From positions 4,030,001-4,094,000 of the forward strand of contig JAYKYS010000009.1 in NCBI GenBank assembly GCA_036924285.1: a stretch of 64,000 nucleotides of DNA, given 5' to 3'. Origin of the DNA: Asterella californica. Its lineage: Eukaryota; Streptophyta; Marchantiopsida; Marchantiales; Aytoniaceae. The notes below the pieces were generated by a model. It had not been told where the DNA came from, did not search any database, and saw only the letters and a list, made by a program, of their open reading frames with translations. Made by a program: the position numbers and the translations under genes. This document shows, piece after piece, positions 43,690-55,014 of the stretch; within the stretch, counting starts at the first letter, position 1, and every line of letters begins with the position of its first letter.

Positions 43690-45063
43690 TCATACGTCCA
43701 AGGCTACTTCATAAGTTTGGTACGTCTTGCCCTTGGCAAAGAGCACCTGAATAGGCTTGTCTGCCTTGGAGGTAGACAAGCCCAACTTCTTCACCAACTT
43801 TGGACTTATGAAGGAGTGAGTCGCTCCTGTGTCCACAAGAAAAGTAACATCACGGTTAGCAACCTTGGCTTGTAGAAACATCAATCCCGGCGTCTTCTTC
43901 GTGGTTCTCAAGGTCACAGTCATCTGGCCCTCCAACAAGTCCTTTGCAACAAATGCATTCATGCTACAGTTACTAACCTTAGGTTTCGTGCACCCCTTAG
44001 CAATATGACCCGCCTCGCCACAGTTGTAGCAAGTAAACTTAGCGCCATTGCCCTTCTGAGGTGTTTGCCCCTTAGGTTTTACTCCTGTTTGCTGCCGCTT
44101 TGCTGCCGGGGCCGAAGTATCCTTCCGATCCTTCTCACCCCCATCCCATTGTCGTTTGAAGCCCTTGTTCTTTTTTTGGAACTTGTCCGTGCTGCGTGGT
44201 TCAAAGGGTTTCTGCTGCTGGACTTCGTCGTCTCCAATTCGCTCCGCTAGCTTCAAAAGTTCGGCACTTGTCTCTGGTAGCTTTGGCATCCGAAAGAGAG
44301 CCTTTTCCGAACTAGACTTGAGTCCCCCAATGAATATACATATCTTGATTTCCTCAGTCCACTTGGAGAACAAATCCAGCTTGGCACTGAACTCGCGCAC
44401 ATAAGCGCTTAAGGTCCCCGTCTGCTTCAGTCTCACCAACTCAACACCGTCCCGAATCCTTTGATACTCCGGAGTGAATCGTCCTGCAAGCAACTCCTTG
44501 AACTCTTTCCAACTAAGCGCCGAGACGGTCAAGGCATGCTCATCCCTGTATGCAGTCCACCAGAGAAGCGCATGGTCTTTCAGGAATGTAACCGCCACTC
44601 TCACCTTGTCAGACTCCTTAGCCTGTTGCGCCTCAAAGTATAGATCCAACTCAGTTAAGAAATCCTTAACCTTGCGAGCCCGTCCTATACCTGAAAACGG
44701 GGTCGGCAAATTCGTCTTACAAAGCTTCCTGGTAGACGAGGAACTTCTTTGGCCTGCCTCAAGCTCGGCGATACGTTTGTCCCTGGAGGCCATACCCTCC
44801 TGCATGGTCTTCATCATCTTGATGAGTTCCGCATACAGAGCTCCTTGACTTCTCGCGTCTGAATCGTTGGGCACCGCTGGTAAGACTCCATCTTGCTGCA
44901 CCGGTGCCGCAGCTGGTACTGGGCTTCCTTGACGTTGGGGCGAAGGTTGTCGGTTATCGTCCCCTGACTGTGCCTCGGGGCTAGCTCGAGTCGATCTGGT
45001 CCTGGTGTCAGCCGCTCCACGTTTCTTGGTCTTCCTCTTGGAACTCTGTCCAACGTCGGCCAT
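43690..45063 (-). CDS. E2 gag with zinc knuckle and protease
   Basis: 457 residues. A basic, disordered N-terminus is followed by a capsid region (VAVTFLKDHALLWWTAY, FTPEYQRIRDGVELVRLKQ), a CCHC knuckle (CYNCGEAGHIAKGC) and a retropepsin loop (FLVDTGATHSFIS) near the end. The start MADVGQSSKRKTKK is well placed about 110 bases from the primer site. The frame stops early in the protease, before the RT frame at 43465, which is one phase away. Confidence 0.75.
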   Translation of the reverse strand: MADVGQSSKRKTKKRGAADTRTRSTRASPEAQSGDDNRQPSPQRQGSPVPAAAPVQQDGVLPAVPNDSDARSQGALYAELIKMMKTMQEGMASRDKRIAELEAGQRSSSSTRKLCKTNLPTPFSGIGRARKVKDFLTELDLYFEAQQAKESDKVRVAVTFLKDHALLWWTAYRDEHALTVSALSWKEFKELLAGRFTPEYQRIRDGVELVRLKQTGTLSAYVREFSAKLDLFSKWTEEIKICIFIGGLKSSSEKALFRMPKLPETSAELLKLAERIGDDEVQQQKPFEPRSTDKFQKKNKGFKRQWDGGEKDRKDTSAPAAKRQQTGVKPKGQTPQKGNGAKFTCYNCGEAGHIAKGCTKPKVSNCSMNAFVAKDLLEGQMTVTLRTTKKTPGLMFLQAKVANRDVTFLVDTGATHSFISPKLVKKLGLSTSKADKPIQVLFAKGKTYQTYEVALDV

Positions 45064-45170
45064 CGCTCCAAGTGTTCACCTAGAAACGCTGATCCGCTTC
45101 GTGTCTCACATCCCTCCTCAAGCGTCCAGCCTTCAGCCGCTACCTCAAGTTCTCGCTCACCGAAGCGTCG

Positions 45171-45182
45171 GCTCTGATACCA
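45171..45182 (-). other. E2 primer binding site (tRNA-iMet)
   Basis: The minus strand reads TGGTATCAGAGC directly beside the 5' LTR, as in most plant chromoviruses. Confidence 0.85.
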
Positions 45183-45183
45183 C

Positions 45184-46283
45184 TTTTCGTGCACCTATCG
45201 CCTTGTTGCGCCAGCGGAAGCTCTAGCTCAGTAGGTCGCAAACTTTACACCGCTAACCTGCAAACACAATCACAAGTTAGCGTCCATGCACCACTTACCT
45301 TAGTTCTGGTTGGTCCGGACCGGAGCCGAACCGTCTCCCTAATCATCAAGCTCAGCAATCCTAAGTCCCGACTTAGATCCGCCTAAGTCGGTCTCAAACA
45401 TGAGCAAGTCACAATATGACTTGGGGCGGACTTCTCATAAAGTCCAAGGTCCTAAACGGTACCTCCAACACACCTAGCGGCCCAACCGTCTGTGATGTCC
45501 GTCTGGGTCTAGGCTCCCGAACGGTGGTCTAACCCGCCGACTCGTTCTCTAGTCTTGCCCTAGCCCTTACATCGTTCCTAAGTCTAGACATCCAAGTCTA
45601 GATCGGAACGTGCCTTGGAACTGGCCCAGCCATCACCTCATGCCCCCAGAGTCCGCCCGCCGAACCCTGGGGTCGGATGACTCGTCCTGGCCCACCCAGG
45701 CATCGAGCCCCCCTCATATATACTTCTGGGGATCGGCGGTCCCGCCCTCCTCTTTGGTCCCTGAAAATTATACCACAACCCGATTGTGGTTCGGCCATTA
45801 CTTCCAGCTCGGAGGTCAGATCGAGGAGTGTTATATATCACTGGAAAGCTCTCGACGAGACCTTTCCAATGATACCTCACTCGCCTCGAGATCTTACGTG
45901 GAGCTCCGTTCACGACCTAAAACGTCCCTGGAGCTCCAACACTTTGCAGTTTTTCCGAAACTTGTGGTCCAGACTCAAGGTCGAACCCTGTGGTTCGTCT
46001 GCGTCTCGGACCCACGTCTCAGACCTTTGTCTGAGACTCATGTTTCAGCCCGTTCCCAGACTCGCCCCCTTAGGTCAGCGTTCGTCTGGGCCCTCTTGGG
46101 GTAGGCCCTTATGTCCTATCCCAAGGTTCCAACCTTGGTTCAGAGAACCACTTAGGGTTCATCTGATCCCGACTTCCTGGCCAAGCCGTTAAGTCCTTCT
46201 CGCAGCGTTCACAACCTAGCGCAAGTCCGCTAGGGTTCTGTTGTTCGCGTCTGCGCCCGATCTTGAGAATGAGGGGCGCGACA
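45184..46283 (-). repeat. E2 5' LTR
   Basis: About 1.1 kb matching 29706-30817. The TATA-like stretch is at 45716-45723 (minus). The CATAACTT-type module recurs here as CATTACTT (about 45796-45850). Confidence 0.85.
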
Positions 46284-46476
46284 CTGCCGTAGTCGGTGTA
46301 GGAAGCTGCTGTACTATCTTCCGTCGCTTCTCCAGCTCTTCTTGCATGATCGCTTCAACTTCTTGTCTAATGTCAGGAGCAAAGTACTTTGGATCTTCTC
46401 GGTCGTAAGTGGGAGAAGAAGGTCGTTCAGGGGAAGATGACCTCTCCTTTCGCTGCTTCTTCTTCTTGATCTCCTT

Positions 46477-47715
46477 CTAACGAGATTCTAACTTCCTCTT
46501 GCTTCTAGTACTTACCTTGAACACCGCTTCGTCCAAGACTTCTTCGGGAGGCCAACTGTCTAAATCCGGACTAGGGCTCCAAACAGTGCCATCCGCCAAA
46601 GTGAAAGAAGAACCTGCCTCAAGTAACTTCGTCTTGTGAGCTGTAGTCGTCTTCTGCAACTGCGGTTCCTTTCCTTTGCGCTTCCCGGGGTCTGGTTCGT
46701 CTTCCTCGATATGGAGACAATCCGTACAATCCCCAGGATCTTCTTCTTCTACCGTGATGTGCTGTACCACTGCTAACTCGAGTTTAGAAGCTGATGCGGC
46801 TTCTGCAGGAGGCGTGGTCTCTGCAAATCTAACCATTTGACGTGGCCGTAAGGTTTGAGGACAATTCCCTGTGAAATGACCGGCTTCCTTACAGTTTCCA
46901 CACAAGGGCACTTGCCCAATCTGTCTTCTCGGATGAGGACAGGTGGACCACCAGTGTCCTGTCTCTCCACAATTATTGCACGCTCTAGGAAGAGGGTTTA
47001 GAGGTCGTTGTGATGAAGAAGGTTGCCAGGGTGTTCTGGTCTGTACATTACTAGCTCTATCCCTAGGTACATAACGATTATATTGGGCGGGAGGCGTAGG
47101 AGTGAAGGGTTGTATCGTCTCGATCCTATAGCAGGTTTCCCCACTAGGATCGTGTAGATATCTCTCATCGTCTTCTTCCCATCCTGCCCAGTTGACAGCT
47201 TGGTCCTGCGTACACTGATCTCTGGTGTGCCCGGAAGAGTTACAAAGTTTGCACCAAAGGTTTGGCCGGGAAGCCGTAGGTTGCTTCCGCTTGTCCTTCT
47301 GGTTCAGAAGATGAACTTTCAGGTCGGCAAACTGCTTCAGAACCTCATCGATACGGGGATCAAGTGCAGACTGAATGATCTGAGTTTGAGGCATCTTCTG
47401 CACAACTTCCTCCCTTGCTCGCATCTTCTCCTTCTTCTTCCGCGTCTTCTTCTCTGGTTCAGATTCAGATTCTGAACTTTCGGCTGTAGACTCTTCAGAA
47501 GTAGAGGATGCTTCCGAATCACTGTTATCAGTTTCAGTGGACTTGGACTTCCTCTTGGACTTCCTAGAAGACTTCTTCGACTTCTTGGACTTCTTTGAGG
47601 TCTTCCCTTTGTCTTTCGTCATATTCCGAGTGATGCTCGAGGTTTCATACTGCTCGGCATACTTCTGTACTTCTACTAAATCATCACCTCCTCCTCTTCT
47701 GCAGTACAATTCCAT
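46477..47715 (-). pseudogene. E1 gag, nucleocapsid half
   Basis: 412 residues. A Lys/Ser-rich low-complexity stretch (KTSKKSKKSKKSSRKSKRKS) is followed by an acidic Ser stretch and three CCHC zinc knuckles: CKLCNSSGHTRDQC, CNNCGETGHWWSTC and CGNCKEAGHFTGNC. It lies in the same frame as the capsid half upstream, separated from it by one TAG at 47719. The frame ends before the E2 insertion; the link to protease lay in 46286-46476 and 29431-29705. Confidence 0.7.
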
Positions 47716-47718
47716 ATC

Positions 47719-48645
47719 CTAAGACAATCCTCCCAAGTACCAGTCCACGGCTTGCTGAGCACAGTAACCGGGTCTTCCTTGGTTTTGAGAGATGTGATCC
47801 AGTAGATCTTCAAACCTCTCGGTGTAATCCCGCAGTGTCTCTTTCTTCTTCCGTTCGAGTCTCTGAAGTTCTATGAGGGTCATCTGATCATAGCCCACTC
47901 CTCTGAACCTCTTCAGAAAAGCTGCCTTCAGAGTAGCCCAAGCGGTCATTACTACACCATCATCCAACATTTTACTCATCCATTTCCTCCCCTTCCCTAC
48001 GATCAAACTAGGAAATACACGGAGTCTGTCAACATCAGCGTCTTCCTTGTTAGATCGAGAGATGGTCTCGAACATCGTGATGAAGTCGTCCGCGTCAGCA
48101 TCATCCTCGTACGGATGGTACTTCTGCCGAGTGTGGGAAGCCATGTCGACTGCCGGTTGGTGCGACTGCCAACTTCTTTCTCCCTCAGGTCCAAGTGGTG
48201 GAGATGGTCTTCTCGAAGGTCCAGGCCGGTCTGAATCACGAAGGTCGTCTTCTGAGTCAGAACTACTGTCACTGCTATCTTCCGAGATGTCTGGAACAAT
48301 CTCCTCCAGTCTTCCTTCGCCTTGAGAAGCTTCTTCCGCACTTGGGAAGACGTCTTCCGAGTAATCAGTACCGAAATCTACTTTATACACGTGATCACCC
48401 GGTTGGCTTCTGTCTTCTCCAAAGATTATGTTCGAGATGGAAGGCTCTTCCAACTCTACTGATCGGATCTTCCTGAGCTCTTCTTCTTTCCTTTGGTGTC
48501 TCAAGGATATCCGCTGCTCTCTAGAAGCGGTTCGCTGGGGTGAATGTACCCACTCATGATCTTTACCCGTGCGTCTTCTGCTTCTTCCTCTGGTCGGAGA
48601 CATCCACCAGAGTACTGAGAACAAATGTCCCTCTTCTTCTACCAC
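47719..48645 (-). pseudogene. E1 gag, capsid half
   Basis: 308 residues. A Ser/Asp/Glu-rich N-terminus is followed by a capsid-like region (DADDFITMFETISRSN, VGKGRKWMSKML, AFLKRFRGVGYDQMTLIELQ, RDYTERFEDLLDHI). It ends with TAG immediately before MELYCRR of the nucleocapsid half, in the same frame. It begins about 300 bases from the E1 primer site. Confidence 0.65.
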
Positions 48646-48946
48646 TAGATCCGGCAGACTGAAGGTCTAAACAACCGGTCACAGGTTCCGAACGTCTTCT
48701 TCTCCTGCTTCTTGTTGTACTCACTGCAGTCTTCCAAGATCGAGTCTTCCAAGAAACTCTTGGAAGCAGGGAAGCGGCTTCTTCCGACTCTCCCTGGTGT
48801 ATCTTATCAGCTTCTGGTTGCGGTTCCTGTCTTCTAGTAAGATAGAGTCCCACAACACATTCAACTACAATCGAAGTTAGTTCAAAATGAAACTAACTAC
48901 TGGCACACAGATCCAGGAAGCTTAGAATAGAAGTTACTAAGATGAA

Positions 48947-48965
48947 ATCCCCGGCAGTGGCGCCA
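48947..48965 (-). other. E1 primer binding site (tRNA-Asp-like)
   Basis: The minus strand reads TGGCGCCACTGCCGGGGAT, near the complement of plant tRNA-Asp 3' ends, with two central mismatches. It is 18 bases from the LTR edge at 48984, a longer gap than usual. Confidence 0.65.
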
Positions 48966-48983
48966 AAAATGATGCTCACTATA

Positions 48984-49281
48984 TGTAGTGACGCAGGATT
49001 ACTCCTTTTGCCCATTTAGTATACAAGATATCGTTCCCACAGAGGATTTGCACAAGTAACGCTGCTCTAAGTTCTAAGATCTGTTCAAACACACAAACAC
49101 ACGGGTTTTGTCTAGAAATCCCGTCTTCTCACAACACCACGCGTCTTCCAGACACGCAAAAAGGTGCTCTGGACTTAAACAAACAACTACTAACTAAAAT
49201 ATCACACATCTATTCACAGAGAAGCTCGGGAAGACGATCTTCCTGCTTCCAGGTTGCTTCTTCCGGTCTTCTCAGTACCGT
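48984..49281 (-). repeat. E1 5' LTR, first segment
   Basis: Begins TGTAGTGACGC beside the primer site and matches 19871-20168. E4 is inserted after CCGT (49278-49281); the LTR resumes at 59335. Confidence 0.85.
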
Positions 49282-51298
49282 TATTGTGTCGGATATTTTG
49301 CGTGAAGGATGTCCAGGAAAACGCGAGGTTCCTGGCTGTGGAGATGTTGTGTGCCAAACAGAGACAAGACAGAGAAGAACAACCACAAAAACGAACGCGC
49401 AATATATACCACTCCAAATGTATGTACACTGCCGTTTCTTTCTCCTAACAGCACAAAACTGAGGAACAGATCAGAGCGGTCTGTAACCTACTTCAGAAGC
49501 CCTAAAACAAACCCCTGAATCGCAACCCTAGCCTGAAATCGCCAAAGCGTAGCTCAAAGCAAGAGAAACTTCTCTTTGCTAACAACCAAAGCCACAACAG
49601 TATCACGCGATCCAAACCCAAGTCCAAACCACATCCACACACTAGCTCTTGGCTAAAGCTAGCTACCACAAGCCATACACAACCAACTAAGTCCTTAACG
49701 AACTCAAAAGGACGAAACCTGTAGCGAAGGAACCGAAAAAGACCTATCTGGGAACTTTCTCCTTTCGCCAAACGATCTTCAAATGTTGATAGGGTCTCCT
49801 TCCCTGACTCCGTTGGCTCAAGAAACCTTCAGATTCGACTCCCGATAGTCGAGACATCGTCGATTTTCGGTCGTAGGTGACCGAACCTTCAAAAACTCCT
49901 CCCTGCGGCTTAAAACCGCTCACACCGCACAAACGGATCGTCCAAACTGATATCCGTCTTCCCTGGCAGATAGATCTAGCTACCCTGAACCCAACAAGAC
50001 TCCAAACAAGTCGTTTGGAGTTCCCCTTGCAAAACCACGCAAGAAATTTGGTCGCAGGTTGCAAAAAACTAACGTAAATCAGCTCCCTGCGGCTCAAACT
50101 TGCTCACCACACCCAAACCAACAATCCAATTCACATACAGTCTTCTCCTATACGTACATGAAGACTCCCTGATCGCGTAGGCACCAAGAACGAAGAGCTT
50201 GACTCACCGATCGCAAAGAACAATCCAATCTCAGGTCGCAGGCGATGAAAACCTGACGCAAGCGCTTCCCTGCGAGCCAATTTCTCTCACAACTCTCAAA
50301 CCGCCCGATAAAACTTTGTATCGTCTTCAATTTCTTGAAGAACTCGTTGTTTTGATACCGATGGATCCAAGGACAGCAAGTTTGGATTCGGAACGGCCCG
50401 AACGGTCCAACTGTCCTTCACAGATAACTGAAAACCTCAAATCTGCTTCCTGCGTCTCAATTTCTCCCAGAACACAACCCCCGATCCGTCTCTTCAAGAA
50501 CCGTCTTAACCTGTGCGTAGCCTGCACAGATCTGAACCCGATGACACCTTGCGCGCGTGTATTGGACTTCCCAATTCTCCAAAACATCCACCGACAGGTC
50601 GTAGGAACAAGCAAGCCCCTTAAGCAGCCCCCTTGCAACAGTCTGTACGTACGAAGTTCAACCCTCAATAATAAGAAGCAGGCCCCTTGCGTCTTTGATA
50701 TAACGCCTGAAGCCCTAAATACCCAGTCAGCAAGTAACTAGGGGCCTAGCTTGATTTTACCTTCTTTCGAATCGCATAACTTCTTCTCTGGATGTCCAAA
50801 CGAAGTAAACAAGATGCCCATGGAAAGCTGACAGCGAGCTCTACCCATCTTTGTGATGAAAGCGAAGATCCGAAGTTGCGTCAAAAGCTCGTAAGCTGGA
50901 GCCTAGCTTATTTTCTCCATCTTTCGAGTCCTGTAACTTTTCCACTAAGCGTCCAAACGAAGTAGACAAAGTGCCTATGGAAAGCTGACAAGGAGCTCTA
51001 TCCACTGGTGCGATAAAAACGAAGATCTGAAGTGGTGCCAAAAACCCGTAAGCTGAGGCCTAGCTTATTTTCTCCATCTTTCGAGTCCTGTAACTTTTCC
51101 ACTAAGCGTCCAAACGAAGTAGACAAAGTGCTTGTGGAAAGCTGACAAGGAGCTCTACCCATCTATGCGATGAAAATGGAGATCTGAAATTATGCCAAAA
51201 ACCCGTAAGCTGAGGCCTAGCTTATTCCTCATGAGTGTCTTTGGAGCGACAAGCATCGAAGTTTGAATTTCAAGTAGGAGCCGGTCCACGACACGACA
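49282..51298 (-). repeat. E4 3' LTR
   Basis: 2017 bp with TATTGTGTCGG...CACGACACGACA ends. It contains a TATA-like stretch (minus TATATATT, 49401-49408) and a three-unit 157-bp array at 50741-51212. Confidence 0.9.
50741..51212. repeat. 157-bp tandem array in E4 3' LTR
   Basis: Three units, same phase and order as at 2069-2540. Confidence 0.8.
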
Positions 51299-51373
51299 TC
51301 CACCCCCTCTGAACCTGTGCATCCTCCGGTATGCACCAGAGATACCAACCAAGGAGTGGACCGGCTTATCGTC

Positions 51374-53014
51374 CTACTTCCCATCGTAACCAACATCACC
51401 TTCAAGATCTTCTGCATAATCCTCATCCTCAAACTGAAACTCCGTCAAGATATCTGCTAGATCGACCTCCTCATCTCTCTTTTTGAAAATCTTGACACGT
51501 TTACCTGCCACTGGTACCTTCAAGCTCGTTCCATCCAACTCTTGCAGGGCGTAAGTTGCGTTGTCATGAACCTTCTTCACCACATACGGACCAAACCATC
51601 TTCTGGAAAACTTCCGGAGTGCACTATGCTGGTTGTCTAGACTGTTGTCATAGACTAACACCCAATCACCTTCTTTGATTTCTCTGGGTCTCAAACGATG
51701 TCGCTGATCAAATCTGATCTTGTTCTTCAACCGTGCTTCTCGCAACCTATCCAAAGCAGTTTGGATATCCTCTGGTCTTCTCTCTAACTGCCTAATTCGA
51801 ATAGCAAGAAGCTCTTCTCTAGTCAAATTGTCCTCCCAAGGTAACACACTCCATGTCAGAACATGTTCTTCAATCGGCATGATAGGCTTCTGACCTGTGA
51901 TGAGTTCCACTGGCATGTAACCTGTCACCGAGCTGTGCGTCGTTCTATCTGTCCATAACGCAAATGGTAAGAGTCGAGGCCACTTGCGCATCCTTCCGTC
52001 GCAAGCCTTCACCAAAGCCTTCACAATGGGTGGATGACCACGTTCACTCTTGGCATTCCCTTCGGGGTTGTAAGCAGTTGTCAGTGATAACCTCACCCCA
52101 CACCTTGCAAAGAATTCACGAGCCTCATGTGCATCTAACTCTCCCCGATCTGCAGTGATCTTTCCCACACATCCATACCGACAAACAACCTCTTCCAAGA
52201 GAAATTTACATACCCCTTCAGTTGTCTTCGTCCGAAGCGCCCTACCCTCGACTTGATTTGAAAGATCTTCTCTAGCAAGTACCAAGTATCTCATCTGCCA
52301 TAATCCAACCGGCATAATCACCAAGTCTACCATCCACTTGAAGTGGATTACCAACAGATAAGTCGGATGTAATCCGTCACGATGTCGCATGTTCGAATAC
52401 ATCTGACATGTCAAACAAGACTCCACAAAAGATACAACATCCCTGTACATGTTTTTCCACCAATATCGCTCTTTCATCTTTGTAAAAGTGGCCCAAATCC
52501 CTCGATGTCCAGCCCAAAGACTCTCATGGAACGCCTTGAGCAACTTCTGCTGATCTTCCTTGTTGCAAATCACCCGTAGCGGTACCCCACCTTTCTGCTT
52601 CGGTCGCTTCCAAAGAAACCCATCCTGCAACATGAAGTTGTAGGCCTTCCTTCGAACTCGCCGAAACCTCTCATCCGTCCAACCTGTCTGCTTAACCATC
52701 GTACTAAGGTACCTCCCGATATCAAGTAAATCACCATCATACAACCCTTCAACAAACAACTCATCTTCTCTTCTTGTCTGTGCAATCGAATAGAACTCTG
52801 TACCCACGTCGTCAATGTCTTCTACCATCTCATCCTCCCCATCATACCGAGCTCGAGATAACATATCCGCCATCGGATTATCTTTCCCTGCGATATGTCT
52901 AAACTCCGGGTTCAACGACTTGATATATGCGATCCATCGTAACATCGCAATATCAGGAGTTGAACAATTCATGACCATCCCTAACAACGGCAAGCAATCA
53001 GTTTCAACCACCAC
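51374..53014 (-). CDS. E4 RNase H end and integrase
   Basis: 546 residues. The start (VETDCLPLLGMVMN, RWIAYIKSLNPEFRHIAGKD, NPMADMLSRA) is the second half of RNase H. The zinc region follows (HESLWAGHRG, CLTCQ), then the core with TADRGELDA and YNPEGNAKSERGH, and a C-terminal part with WFGPYVVKKVHDNATYALQ. No chromodomain. The frame is intact but out of phase with RT upstream; the break lies at 53014-53060. Confidence 0.75.
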   Translation of the reverse strand: MVVETDCLPLLGMVMNCSTPDIAMLRWIAYIKSLNPEFRHIAGKDNPMADMLSRARYDGEDEMVEDIDDVGTEFYSIAQTRREDELFVEGLYDGDLLDIGRYLSTMVKQTGWTDERFRRVRRKAYNFMLQDGFLWKRPKQKGGVPLRVICNKEDQQKLLKAFHESLWAGHRGIWATFTKMKERYWWKNMYRDVVSFVESCLTCQMYSNMRHRDGLHPTYLLVIHFKWMVDLVIMPVGLWQMRYLVLAREDLSNQVEGRALRTKTTEGVCKFLLEEVVCRYGCVGKITADRGELDAHEAREFFARCGVRLSLTTAYNPEGNAKSERGHPPIVKALVKACDGRMRKWPRLLPFALWTDRTTHSSVTGYMPVELITGQKPIMPIEEHVLTWSVLPWEDNLTREELLAIRIRQLERRPEDIQTALDRLREARLKNKIRFDQRHRLRPREIKEGDWVLVYDNSLDNQHSALRKFSRRWFGPYVVKKVHDNATYALQELDGTSLKVPVAGKRVKIFKKRDEEVDLADILTEFQFEDEDYAEDLEGDVGYDGK

Positions 53015-53039
53015 TACTGCTCCAATTAAATACTCTTTC

Positions 53040-54866
53040 TCAGTTTTTGTTTGTTTTCTCAGTTTGTTTCATAGCTGAAACAATACCCCACAGTTCTCTC
53101 TTCACTTGCGGGTAAGCACGTTGTCGAGCACTTAACACCTTCGCTCCGAACCTAACCGCAAACCTTTCTCCATCCTCATCATCCTGTCCGACTGTCCATC
53201 CAATTGCAACTGGACTTGTATCCACAGTAAGAACCACCGGCCTAGCACCCTTGTAATCAATCCTTCCCAGAACTGGAGGAGATGATAGTAAAGACTTCAG
53301 CTTCCTTACCGCATCAGTATGCTCTTCCTCCCATCTGAACTTATGACCCTTACGCAACAATCCATACAACGGATCCGCCACATGCGCATAATGAGGAATC
53401 CAAATGTGGTAGAATACACAAGCACCCAAAAATCTTCTTACTTCTGTCAGCGAGTTGCAAACCTCCTTCATCCTTCCAATCGCATCCACCTTGTTCGGAT
53501 CTGGCTTCTGACCAAACGATCCACACAAATGACCAACGATCAAAACCTCTCTAACCCCAAAAGTAGACTTCGCACCTGACAACGTAAGATGAACTTCCTC
53601 AAGTCGAGATAGGATCTTCTCACAGTCTGCGATGTGATAAGTGACGTATCGTCGACACCCCCTCTGATCTAATGCTTCATCCTTCTCATCTTCCACACAT
53701 CCTTTAATGGGGATGTCATCCAAGAACGGCATCGTCTTTTCAAGAATGAAGTCTCTTAGAACTCGATTCATCCCGTTCATCATGTGTGCTACTGAGTTGG
53801 TAGCTCCCTGTGGTAAAGTACACATCCTAACCAACCCCAAAGGTGTCCTCATTGTCGTGAAGCTTCTGCTCTCCTCCGCTAGTTGAAACTGATCATACCC
53901 TGAGTAAAGATCTTCCATCGAGTAAATCGCTCTTCCTGCAAACGCTTCTGCAAACTCATCCACAATCGGTCCCACCCCAGCATTTTTGATTGTTACTGCG
54001 TTCACCGGCTGCATGTCTTGGATGAACCGCAGCGACCCATTCTTCTTTGGTACTGTAAACCATCTGCTTGAATATGGTGCAAACGACGGCTCCAAGATCT
54101 TCATCCGCATCTTCTCCTTCAGCAACTCCACTAGTTTGGACAAGTGAGCCCGCGGTACTGGAATTGGTCTTAGGTTCCATGGCACATGCGGTACCGTGAA
54201 GATAACCATCGGGGTAACAACGTACGGATCTACACACCCAATCTCATGTGGCTCAAAAGCAAATGCTTTCCCATGTCTTGAAAGCATCTCCTTGAAGCAC
54301 ATCCTCTCTTCTGGTAGAAGAGACTCATCAGATCCAATCTTCAGCTCTTCAAGGGTCTTCTCCGTGAACTTGTGTCCTATCATTACAGGATCTCTCAAAC
54401 TCTTCTCCTTTGAAGCTCGATCCATCTGTTGGTTGGTGTCTTCCGGCAAAGGACCAGCAACTGGCTTTATCTTCCTATCCACTGTCTTGTACCTTGTCTC
54501 AACTCGAACCTCCGGTGCACGGAATGATTCGATCACCGAATAGACCTCCCTTGAATGAATCTGCACGACCTTATCCATATCCTCCCATCCAATAGACATG
54601 ATCTCTCGCAAAGGATCCTCCAACCCATCCTCTTCATAAACACCAGAAATCCATTCATCCCCTTCTAGCTCACCCAACTCTTTCAACATCAACTCAACAC
54701 CACGCAAATGTTTTTGTTCTTTTCTTCTCAACTCTTCTATCCTCCTGTAAATAGCAATCCCACAATCTGAAAACCCAACAAACCCTGTACAAAAGGCACT
54801 ATCTCCATCAAGCGAGAGTACCTTCTCTTGCGCACCACCACAATCCCGCTCTATAGTGGTACTCAA
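53040..54866 (-). CDS. E4 reverse transcriptase and first half of RNase H
   Basis: 608 residues. RT blocks: YSSRWFTVPKKNGSLRFIQD, QPVNAVTIKNAGVGP, MEDLYSGYDQFQLAEESRS, CTLPQGATNSVAHMMN and MPFLDDIPIKG (FLDD for YxDD). RNase H begins VVLTVDTSPVAIGW. The block set differs from plant chromovirus and Athila/Tat RTs and resembles elements I know from basidiomycete fungi. It ends in a Lys/Asn run at a frameshift. Confidence 0.8.
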   Translation of the reverse strand: MSTTIERDCGGAQEKVLSLDGDSAFCTGFVGFSDCGIAIYRRIEELRRKEQKHLRGVELMLKELGELEGDEWISGVYEEDGLEDPLREIMSIGWEDMDKVVQIHSREVYSVIESFRAPEVRVETRYKTVDRKIKPVAGPLPEDTNQQMDRASKEKSLRDPVMIGHKFTEKTLEELKIGSDESLLPEERMCFKEMLSRHGKAFAFEPHEIGCVDPYVVTPMVIFTVPHVPWNLRPIPVPRAHLSKLVELLKEKMRMKILEPSFAPYSSRWFTVPKKNGSLRFIQDMQPVNAVTIKNAGVGPIVDEFAEAFAGRAIYSMEDLYSGYDQFQLAEESRSFTTMRTPLGLVRMCTLPQGATNSVAHMMNGMNRVLRDFILEKTMPFLDDIPIKGCVEDEKDEALDQRGCRRYVTYHIADCEKILSRLEEVHLTLSGAKSTFGVREVLIVGHLCGSFGQKPDPNKVDAIGRMKEVCNSLTEVRRFLGACVFYHIWIPHYAHVADPLYGLLRKGHKFRWEEEHTDAVRKLKSLLSSPPVLGRIDYKGARPVVLTVDTSPVAIGWTVGQDDEDGERFAVRFGAKVLSARQRAYPQVKRELWGIVSAMKQTEKTNKN

Positions 54867-55014
54867 CGAAAATCCTTGAACTCTTCACTCACCCTTGGAA
54901 GCGGCTTCTCCCTCAAACGATCTCGGTTGCGCTCGTGGTTGGACGGTACAGTCAGGAACTGTACTGCTCTCTTCCCATCTTGACTTCGGATCCTGGCATA
55001 CGCAGATCCGTCGT

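Larger units (their letters stand above)
29706..46283 (-). mobile_element. E2: chromovirus LTR retrotransposon (Tekay-like)
   Basis: It sits inside E1 between gag and protease. The LTRs are 29706-30817 (3') and about 45184-46283 (5'). The order on the minus strand is tRNA-iMet primer site, gag-protease, RT, RNase H (split by E3), and integrase with chromodomain. The flanks CTGTC (29701-29705) and CTGCC (46284-46288) look like an imperfect duplication with one mismatch. A purine tract (minus GTGGGGGTGAG) lies beside the 3' LTR at 30818-30828. Frameshifts between protease and RT and between RNase H and integrase make it defective. Confidence 0.85.

Noticed and set aside
43690..45194. Plus-strand frames across E2 gag (44005-44848)
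   Set aside because: Antisense shadows of the gag frame.
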